Of a stretch of DNA of 64,000 nt, positions 56,104 through 64,000 are shown one piece after another; position 1 is the first letter of the stretch, and every line of letters starts with the position of its first letter. The notes beneath the pieces are model-generated. The model ran no database searches and was not told where the DNA came from. It was given only the letters and a program-made list of their open reading frames with translations. The position numbers were made by a program, and so were the translations under genes. The stretch lies in NCBI GenBank assembly GCA_021292165.1, contig CM037880.1:138944564-139008563 (forward strand), written 5' to 3'. The DNA is from Shinisaurus crocodilurus. Taxonomy: Eukaryota > Chordata > Lepidosauria > Squamata > Shinisauridae.

Positions 56104-56138
<35 letters not shown>
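56104..56138 (+). repeat. (GT)n microsatellite
   Basis: About 17 GT units. Confidence 0.95.
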
Positions 56139-56139
<1 letters not shown>

Positions 56140-57874
56140 ATCCTACTCCTATGCTTTCTCTAACATTGTTTACAATGTTATTACTTGGTGTAATCCATCA
56201 GCCAACTTTAATTTCACAAGCTATTCATTGTGTTTAAACAGTCCCTTTCTTGCATTAAATATTTATGGAAGTCTTTGGGCGGAATACATTAAAATGGCAG
56301 ATGGGGGTCATTTTAAGCATTTTCTTGATTGAAGGCAAGGGACCCCTGTGAATTTGTAGTCTGCTTTCAAGGAAAGTTCACTGTGACAGAAGAGGCAAGA
56401 ATTCCACCAATTCCCCATACTGTGAATTCAGAAAGCATTGACTGCCTGCAATCTTCATGCTTCAGCACCTTTCATTTCAAAATCATTTGGAAATGCAATA
56501 GAAACAGGTGAACAAAAACATTTTTCTGTTGCATTGCTTATTAATAATGTAGATGACCTGAGAGTTTTCTGCATTAAGATTACTTTACTCATTGATTTTT
56601 AACTAGTGCAAGCTAAGTGGAAAATCAGGCTTTTGATATCTGCCCAATTGGGAGGTGTGTTTTGAGGAGCAGGGTACCTCTTAGCCTTCCTGCCAAGTGT
56701 GATTTTTTCCCCTTCTAATGTGGGGGCGAGCAGCTCCACTGAGAAACCAAGTATATTCCAGAATAGCACAAAGGCCCATCTAATGGACTGCAGAGGCTCC
56801 ACACCGTCGACCTACCTTCATTCCACTTTACAAAATCAGGCTCAAAACATACACACACAGTCCCCGCACAAGCAATATCAGCTGTCATACTGGCTGGGAA
56901 GTTGTAGTTTAGCCTATCCGAAAGTCACCAGGTTCAGGAAAGCTGCACTAAGGAATGAATGGTGTAGTAATAGTAAGGTTGGCCACACTGGACTTAAGGA
57001 TGAACACATTTGAAAGTGGCACAGACCGTTAATAAGACTGATCCGCCCGTCCCTACTCCTGTCATAGAAAGAGGTTTATGGATGAAGTCTGTGGTTCAGA
57101 AATGAGAAAATGTGACAGCATCAGGAAAATGAATGACTGCTTCCATTCACTGCCATCTTCAAACCACTTACTGCATAGTTGTACCGTTAACATCAGCCAG
57201 GCAATACTGTGTAATTGGCTTGAGTGGAAGGTCAGTAGCAAGCAGCTTTCTGAGCTCCCGCAGGCAGGAATTTGGGGTTTTAGCTTTCCAGCACCCTTTC
57301 CTACTGGATGTAGCAACACTTAGTGGGAGGGTAAAGACAGGTGTGGTGTTTCCTGCTCTGGTGCTGCTGCATCTTCTGTCCTACCCCTGCTGAACAACAA
57401 AATGCACCCGCTGAATAGCACCGACGTATCAGTGACCTCTCCTGCCCTAATGCTTCACCATTATAGTCTCTTATTTCTTCCCATTTCCTCTTATTCCCTC
57501 CCCCACAGGGAGAGGGCATAAGACCAAATGAATTTAATGCAACAGTCCCTTTCAAGTTACTTTGGTGGATTTACAGTTGTGACAGGGCTAGGTTTTTTTT
57601 TAACCCTGAGCAAAACTATCATAGGCCATTAAACTTAAAAATAAGAAAAATTACTGAGTTTTGGTGAAGCGTTTGCTCTTGGATTGAGAGAGCTTTTGAA
57701 AATCTCACTAAAATCCTAAGCATGACAGGAACTACTTCCTGTTACTATTACTACTAGAGGTAGGCTTTTACCAACAAAAAAAGTCATGTTATAATAAAAG
57801 TGTCACTCTTTAATGTGCCATAGGAATCCTTGTTTAGAAAAATAACCAGTACAACTTGCTTCAGTACACATTAT

Positions 57875-57910
<36 letters not shown>
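57875..57910 (+). repeat. (AC)n microsatellite
   Basis: About 17 AC units. Confidence 0.95.
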
Positions 57911-57913
<3 letters not shown>

Positions 57914-58131
57914 TGTTCAGGATCAGCTGGAAAAAGAGCCATTCTAGAAGCAATAATAAGGGATGTCGTTATTTTATAAGAGGCTGCACAGGGACATTCT
58001 TTTTAAAAAATAATTTAACCATAATCCACATATTGTTGCTGTGGTTTAATATATTCACTTTCAAAATCTTAAGCTTTGTAAATAAGGGACTAGCTGAGGC
58101 AAAAACATTTACTGATGCAGTGAGAGTGAAG

Positions 58132-58586
58132 TGGTCACCTTTTACCTCAGACAAGGACAACGAGGACCAACTCGGGTTATTGGAAAAAGGTTTATTGTGC
58201 ACAATAGGTCCTGCGGACTGTGTCGCAAAGCAGAACCCCGGGCAGGGCTTTTACAACCACTTTTATAGGATACATAAGTCTGGTCATTTGGCAACAATTC
58301 TTTACATTGGTCAGCAAGGTCAAGACAAAAGGGTGGCTGCTTTAGGGGAGGGGGATTTCCTTACAAGGAGACAGGAGGATGATCTTACAATCAAGCAGCT
58401 GGTAGGTATTATCTGATCTTGGTCACGTAGGCAGGGTGAGACAGCAAAACACCTCAACCCTTTTGAATCAACATAGCCATTGTCGGCCATTGTCAGTCAT
58501 TGCCACAGTCATTACCCTGGCAATCTGTCTACATGCTTGGCTAGAATCTCTTGTAAGATTTTATTTTAACTATTTCGTTTCCTTCA
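58132..58586 (-). mobile_element. 3' LTR of an antisense endogenous retrovirus
   Basis: On the minus strand the block starts TGAAGGAAACG directly after a purine tract and ends GGTGACCA. It has a TATA-like word (GTATAAAAGTGG, reversed at about 58260-58272) and an AATAAA signal about 65 bp before its end, in a GC-richer R region. This is a standard LTR layout. The second LTR was not found and should lie beyond the window. Confidence 0.72.
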
Positions 58587-58597
58587 CTCCTCCCCTT
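58587..58597 (-). promoter_or_regulatory. Polypurine tract of the endogenous retrovirus
   Basis: AAGGGGAGGAG on the minus strand lies immediately 5' of the LTR, the place where plus-strand DNA synthesis is primed. Confidence 0.65.
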
Positions 58598-59984
58598 GAA
58601 ACTTCAACACCTATCTGGAGTTTCACCCTGGGGGATGGGGCGATACTCCCACACAGCCAGGACCTGGGCAGCCGCCCTTTTTCTGCCAATAGGCTCAGGC
58701 TATTTTGGATTGTCCGGACCACAATAGGGAGGATACAAGGGAGCAGGATGCAACCCATTGCGATTAGCCCTATCGCTTGCAACCCTGGTACTTGGGGAAC
58801 CATCTAGAGAAAGCTTTTCCTAGATCGAGCCCTTCCTAGGTCTGGACTGGATGCATATGTAAGCCATAGGATTACATTCAAGCAGAATAACAATAAACAT
58901 TGGCTACAGGTTATGCGTTTATACAATATAGAAATCACATTTTGAAACTACACTTTACCACATTCTCTCCTTTTGATTCTAAGTGAATGCACACTGAGGG
59001 TCACTTTTAATTAAGGGCTGATAGGTAAGGCTGGTTCAGACTGAGCTGGAGTTGACATCAGTTCATCTCGTCCGATCCTCTGGGTGTTGTCTTTGATGGT
59101 CGTCCCGTCCGAGGTCTGAGATGATATTGATGTTCTGGCACAAATTCTTCTGTTTCAGGGGAAGAGGTTTCTAGCACGTTCCCCCGAATCGTTGGAGGCG
59201 TTATTATGTCCTCATTCTTGTTTCAGGTTTGAGGCTTTTATGGCTGAAGTCCTTGGCACTTCACAGCGTTAAGTACACCTCTTTTCGCTGTACTTGAATA
59301 TGAATCCATTCACCTGGGACAGAGTGTCCCTCCGTGCTGGGCTGGTGCTGAGCCACCTTCACCCGTGAATGAAGAGTCTTTACACATCTCACCAGGGCCT
59401 TGCAGTAATTCTGAATTGAATGTCTCATCAACATCTCACGAGGGGTCAGGTCTCGCCACTTGACCTGGCCTGGATCTCACACACACAAGGGCCATGGGAG
59501 GTGCATCTGGCCACATCAGTCTTGTCTCTGTGCATACTTTGGCCAGCTTGTCTTCTAATATTTTAGCAAAAAGGATTCTTTCTCTCTGCCCGCTGCTGTG
59601 GCGTTAGCTCTCACACAGGGGCATGTTCTACTTACTTAGAATACATACAAACAACTACAAACACATATTGATAGGAACAATACTTAGGCATTTCAACAAA
59701 ATCAAATTGTACACCACAAAAAAGGTCTTCAGGGTGAGGTTGTATGCTCACCCTGTCTTTTACAGGTTTTCCAGTATTATGAGCCTGGCACACTGTACAC
59801 TGGACAAAGTACTGAGTTACTGCAGATGCAAAATTAAATTCAAACCACTCTTTTTGTTAACAATTAAACCAACAACTAAATCTGCTTTTCTGACTGACGC
59901 TGTACATAGTCTTTAGCAGGAAAGCAACTTGCTAATTTGTGACTTTGCTATAAAGAATGCAGGAGAAACTGACTTGTTTTGAGT

Positions 59985-60130
59985 AGGAAGGGACTCACAA
60001 GGCCATCAAGCCCAACCCCCCCACTCAACACAGGAAACCAGAGGAGGGGCTCCCCATCCAAGCAACACCCAGGCCCGACTGTGCTCAGCCCTCCACACTC
60101 AGACAAGCTGAGAACCAGCATGAGCCACAG
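59985..60130 (+). repeat. Interspersed repeat inserted in the provirus
   Basis: It shares the order AGGAAGGGACTCACAAGG, CCAACCCCCC, AGAGGAGGGGCTCCCCATCC and CACTCAGACAAGCTGAG with 41185-41345. Confidence 0.65.
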
Positions 60131-60654
60131 ACTTTTATTTTTAGCAAGGCAAACCAAGCTTTTGAAAATTATATAAAACACAACAAGTCATTTGTACAAC
60201 TTTTTGAAAACTAACTTAACAACAACAGAAGGATTGCAATTCTTTTGGTATTTTGGTGCCATTGCGTTATGCTACACTTAAATACTTATTTTCAAACGTG
60301 CTCTGTTAGCTTGCTATAAAAGCTACTAGACAAGCATACATTTTGCAACTAAACTGTTCAAATTTACCAAAGCTGCCCTGTTGGTTTGCCTTTGGCAAAA
60401 ACTAACTAAGCATACATCTTTAAAAAGGACAATAAAGAGGGTAAAATTTCAGGAAAGCCCATTTCAACAAAACTGGGCACTAAAACGTACAAAAACTGAG
60501 TTAGTAGTTTAGATTGATCTTTGATAGCTGCACTTCTTTTATTGCTGGTAAATAATCATGCTCCTCCTCCCCTTGCTTACCCTTCCCTTCTGTTGGGAGC
60601 AGCAGCAAGGTGGCAAGGTTTTAAGTGACACAGCATTTTACAATTTTTCTGGAT

Positions 60655-60735
60655 TTTTCTCTTACAACAACCCTTTGAGGTAGGCACAGCTGAGAGTCTG
60701 TGACTGACTCCAAGTTACCTAATGAGCTTTATAGC
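60655..60735 (-). mobile_element. MIR/CORE-type SINE fragment in the provirus
   Basis: ACAACAACCCTTTGAGGTAG, GCTGAGAGTCTGTGACTG and CAAGTTACCTAATGAGCTT match the middle of the SINE at 52792-52994, with many changes. Confidence 0.6.
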
Positions 60736-62167
60736 ATTTATTGCTTCTCGAGGGAGGGGATATTGCAGCATATCTCCCTTTTCTTCTGTTTGAACCAGAG
60801 AAGTAGACTTTTAAGAGTCTTACTTCTTTTTTGGTTTTCCGCCTAACATTCTGCTGGTACCAAAGCCAATATTGGCGGAAAGCCCTGTTTTTTTTCATTC
60901 CCCAGAGACTCAGCAAATGCCAGGAGAATTGGGACTACATTCTATTGTAGCCCTTAGTTTGCACAATCCATTATGACTTAACAGAACCATTTCTCATTTT
61001 TCTTTCAAGAAGACAAGAAAACTTTTGATTTCTAATTTGCCTTGTTAAGAACAGAACTGCACATTACTTCTCAATATATATATATATTTAAAGATACGCA
61101 TTCTCCTTTTTGTTTGTTTTTGACACTGCTTCACACAACTTTCTTTTCAAATAGCTTTTTTCCTTTCAAAATCTTTATTTTTTTATCACATTTTCTATAA
61201 CTTTCTTTTGCCTGCATACCTTGGGCAGAGAGGGTTTTATTTCTTTTTCTATGCCCTTTGTTTGCAACTCTAATGTTTCTTTTGCATTTGCCCTTGTCCA
61301 ACCTTTCTCTTTGCCTAGTCTTTATTTTCTTTATCTTTTCCCCCCCTACATTTTTCTAAACTTTTTACTTAGGTACTATCTCTTTCTCTACGGCCCTCTT
61401 CTCTCCCCCCCCCTCCTCAGGGCAGAGGGGACAGCCTACATGCCTTTAAATAATCATCTATTTTCTTTTTTCAAAAACTTTTGGGCTCCACTCATTGGTG
61501 AAGCTCTTGAATTTTCTGTGAAAAATAGTTAACCATTTCTTTTTGAGCTTAGTCTGCATCAGCTGTAGTCTCAGAGAAAAAACCTGCCTTGATCAGGGGC
61601 AGACTTTTTCTGACCTTTTAAAGCTAACACAGTTCAATTCTCAAAAGGCACTAACACTTTGTTTATGCTCAGAAAACTTGCATTCTCAATACTCAGACTC
61701 TCTCAATTACAGTTCTTAAAAAAACACTTTAGTATCATTTTTCGCTCTAGTGGTTAGCTGCTGATTCTCTGGGAGCGTGAATGGCCAATTCTTGCATACC
61801 AGGAAACCTGCAGTCACTTGAGGGTTTTTGTTTGTTTGTTTTCAATCTTTGCAATTCGTGGCTGCTAATCTTCTCACATCTCTAGTTTGCCATACAAGAG
61901 GGAGCAACCTCGCATTTGCATAACCAGGAGCAACATTTTTTTAATCTTTGCTTACTTCAGAGATTTAACCCACACTCAAAACAAAATAAAACCCTTTTCA
62001 ATTTACACCATCAACTAGCCCCACTTGGAAGAATAAACATTTAACTTGAACATAAACCTTCTTTTTTTTTTTTGGCTACACACATGGCTTGCAGTAGCCA
62101 GAATCTCATTTACATGTTTTTTCTTTCCCCTTTGAGAATGTTTTACAAATGGATATTACTAAAGGCT

Positions 62168-62337
62168 CATTTATTTATTTATTTATTTATTTATTTATAC
62201 CCTGCCTTTTTTCCTGCAAGGAACCCAAGGCGGCTTACATAATAATCCTCCTCCTCTCCATTTTATCCCCACAACAACCCTGTGAGGTAGGCCAGGCTGA
62301 GAGACAGTGACTGGCCCAAAGTCACCCAGTGAGTTTC
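62168..62337 (-). mobile_element. MIR/CORE-type SINE, 5'-truncated, inserted in the provirus
   Basis: A TTTA tail, then TACCCTGCCTTTTTTCCTGC, AAGGAACCCAAGGCGGC, CACAACAACCCTGTGAGG and GGCCCAAAGTCACCCAGTGA. The tRNA-like head is absent. Confidence 0.82.
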
Positions 62338-63036
62338 TACCCCTCTAAACAAGTGGATTTGTTGTTTTCACCAGTACAGAAATTGTGCTGGAGATTATGC
62401 TGACAACTGCAAGCATTCTTTAACTGTTTTCAATTGCTTGAGTTCTTAAAGTTCTTAAAGCATCATGAAGAACTTTTTGTCTGGTGAACCTACTTCGGAA
62501 GGCTTTTGAAATCTCACTTCTGTCTAAACATACCAATCATCCAATTGTCCTTGGAATTTGTTCTCTAGGGCCACCAGAAGGTCTCTCAGGTTTCATTTTT
62601 CTTAGGACCCATTTTGGGCCAAGTATTTCTCCCTCTGCATGGCCATTCCTCAGTACAAAGAGTTTGCCACTATGTCTTTGACAAAGTCTTACTTCTAGGT
62701 AAAGAGGCAAATTCTTGGAGTACTATTGCTAAAGGTGCCCCTTTTGGAGCATTTTGGTTCCCACCTATGATGTACTGTGGCACAGAATTCTACCTTTTGA
62801 GCTCACTTTGTGTGTGTGTGTAGTGCTTTGGTTTAATTCACAAACAGGCACACAACATTCACATGTCACTGGATCATGGGAGGGGGGTTCAATCAGGCCC
62901 ACTTGCTTTTGAAACTCTGCCGCAACAGAGATCAGGGCGTCTTGACCTGATTTAATCCCAGATCTTGTTCAGCGACTTATATGCATTCATCAGCAGGGAG
63001 GTTTGGAAAGAAGGGGGGGGGGTGTCCCTGTCTGTT

Positions 63037-63063
63037 GACTCTGGTGGGACTCGAACCCACAAT
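63037..63063 (-). other. tRNA-Arg-like 3' end (T-arm and acceptor strand)
   Basis: On the minus strand GTGGGTTCGAGTCCCAC forms a perfect T-arm followed by CAGAGTC, which matches the 3' end of vertebrate tRNA-Arg(UCU). The preceding 45 bases do not fold into the rest of a tRNA, so this is a tRNA-derived fragment or SINE piece rather than a gene. Confidence 0.45.
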
Positions 63064-63347
63064 CCCCAGCTTCAACAGCTTATGAATTCTAATAAGCGAA
63101 GGAGAGAGAGATGGGCCTGTCTGTCTTTCAACAGCTTATGAATCTAATTCATGCACACAGACATTTTCACACGCACATGTATACTACCCTTATTGAAGGT
63201 TTCCCTCTTTTCTAAACCTTAAACCTTTCAACATCAATAACAATAACACAATGCAATAATCAAGAGCCAGAAGAAAATGAAAAGGAGGTATTTCAATTCA
63301 TTTCTGCCCATTTCCTTGGAGAACTGTTTGATTTTGCTAGCAGCTAT

Positions 63348-63349
<2 letters not shown>

Positions 63350-63380
<31 letters not shown>
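63350..63380 (+). repeat. (AT)n microsatellite
   Basis: About 15 AT units within the provirus interior. Confidence 0.95.
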
Positions 63381-63382
<2 letters not shown>

Positions 63383-64000
63383 TTTTCATTTTGGGACTTC
63401 TCACCTCTAGTTCAGATCTGAGGAAGTATGTGCTTTGGGTTAGGTGCACACTCTTTTCCTTTTCACTAAACACAGGACTGGTGGAGACTCCAAAAGGCAC
63501 CAAAACTTTGCGTATGCTCAGGAACTCTTTGCAAAAAAAGCTCACAAACATTTTTGTTGTTGTTGTATTTCTTTAACACAACACAGGGTTCTTTGAGTAC
63601 CAGTACTTCTTGCCATTCCTAGATCTTGTGTTTGACTTCTAATCCATTATGAATGTGATTAGCTAGTCTGTGCTTTTCTTTCTTAGGCAACTGGGCGAGC
63701 AGACAGAGGTTTTACTTTAAAGGGACAACTGCACTCACTTATTTATTTTTTTTCTTTTTCTGCCTTTCTTTTGGTCTGGCGCGTTCCTCTTTTCTGGGCC
63801 AGGGCAGGGTCTCTTTCCAGGCAATCATGTGTGCTGCCCCCATCTTGCACTCCTTTTTAACCATGGGGTGGGTTTGTGCTGGCCACCCCACTCCCATGGA
63901 TGGCCACTCTCTACCTTGCACAGGGTCTGGAGAGTTTGGCGTTTAAGTTTTCGCCCGTAGTCTCTCCCAAACCCTGCTTTGAAATTCTTTTCCATGCATT

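Larger units (their letters stand above)
55500..58130. other. Unique intron between microsatellites, nothing else recognised
   Basis: Apart from the two dinucleotide tracts, no repeat family or exon-like feature was recognised. Open frames here are short and without domains. Confidence 0.5.
14575..64000 (+). other. CDKAL1: CDKAL1 intron downstream of the exon
   Basis: At least 49.4 kb follow the donor site with no recognisable next CDKAL1 exon. Long introns are typical of this gene in vertebrates. The intron holds most of the mobile elements in the window, including an antisense endogenous retrovirus at its far end. A very short or divergent exon could have been missed by eye. Confidence 0.72.
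58598..64000 (-). pseudogene. Internal region of a decayed gammaretrovirus-like provirus
   Basis: Going up the coordinates (5' end beyond 64000) the minus strand shows three recognisable islands. 58600-58810 is an envelope C-terminal piece with one hydrophobic membrane span and a short cytoplasmic tail. 59240-59940 is integrase-like text in broken frames: the zinc-binding and early catalytic part near 59640-59900 and the C-terminal part near 59240-59570. 63735-63990 is a short gag matrix-like segment with two tryptophan-centred motifs. Frames are interrupted by stops and shifts throughout. Only about 430 bp separate the integrase end from the envelope tail, so most of env is deleted. The 60140-63700 region is AT-rich and too decayed to assign. 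It cannot produce a functional virus. The class is inferred from these islands only. Confidence 0.6.

Noticed and set aside
63037..63110. A functional tRNA-Arg gene or a retroviral primer-binding site
   Set aside because: Only the T-arm and acceptor 3' strand are recognisable. As a primer-binding site it would be in the wrong position relative to tRNA 3' CCA and in the middle of the provirus.
1..64000. Operons, ribosome-binding sites, origins or phage-type systems
   Set aside because: No prokaryotic coding density or signals exist. Splice sites, LINEs and SINEs show a vertebrate nuclear genome.

Overview
The window looks like vertebrate intronic DNA, most probably from a squamate reptile (lizard or snake). 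It is AT-rich and has no prokaryotic gene organisation. Its repeats (L2, L1 and RTE-type LINEs, a MIR/CORE-type SINE, a tRNA-Ala-derived SINE, many short hAT and Harbinger-like elements, long AC/AT/TC/TTTA microsatellites) match what I know of squamate genomes. The species cannot be named from this sequence.

One host coding segment can be supported: a 104-bp plus-strand exon at 14471-14574, bounded by AG and GT splice sites. It encodes the radical-SAM [4Fe-4S] cysteine motif of CDKAL1, the tRNA methylthiotransferase that makes ms2t6A37. The window is therefore read as intron / one exon / intron of CDKAL1 on the plus strand. I found no second exon. Introns of tens of kilobases are normal for this gene in other vertebrates.

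Layout. 1-9240: unique intron, a 1.4-kb GC-rich terminal-inverted-repeat element (728-2116), small foldback elements and an antisense L2 LINE (3661-4915). 9241-14470: a Harbinger-like element split by a hAT element rich in GACTC words, an antisense LINE reverse-transcriptase remnant, another Harbinger-like copy, L2 and L1 remnants, and a (TC)29 tract ending 41 bp before the exon. 14575-31735: antisense L2 copies, a hAT element containing an L1 fragment, several MITEs, a 65-bp exact-type duplication and a candidate conserved non-coding block (26780-27250). 31736-43170: an LTR-like block, a three-level nest (L2-like, TIR element, RTE), a 1.1-kb hAT element, a CpG-rich 403-bp hAT element and SINEs. 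43171-58131: MIR, SINEs, a solo LTR with 5-bp target duplications and a hAT MITE inside it, further LTR-like blocks and microsatellites. 58132-64000: the 3' LTR and decayed interior of an antisense gammaretrovirus-like endogenous retrovirus that runs off the end of the window.

The clearest pattern is eight hAT-type elements with recognisable 8-bp target duplications. Five share a TIR family and a TAG-centred target. The most functionally relevant observation is the long TC microsatellite and its potential cryptic acceptor directly upstream of the catalytic exon. No operon, CRISPR array, toxin or prokaryotic system is present.
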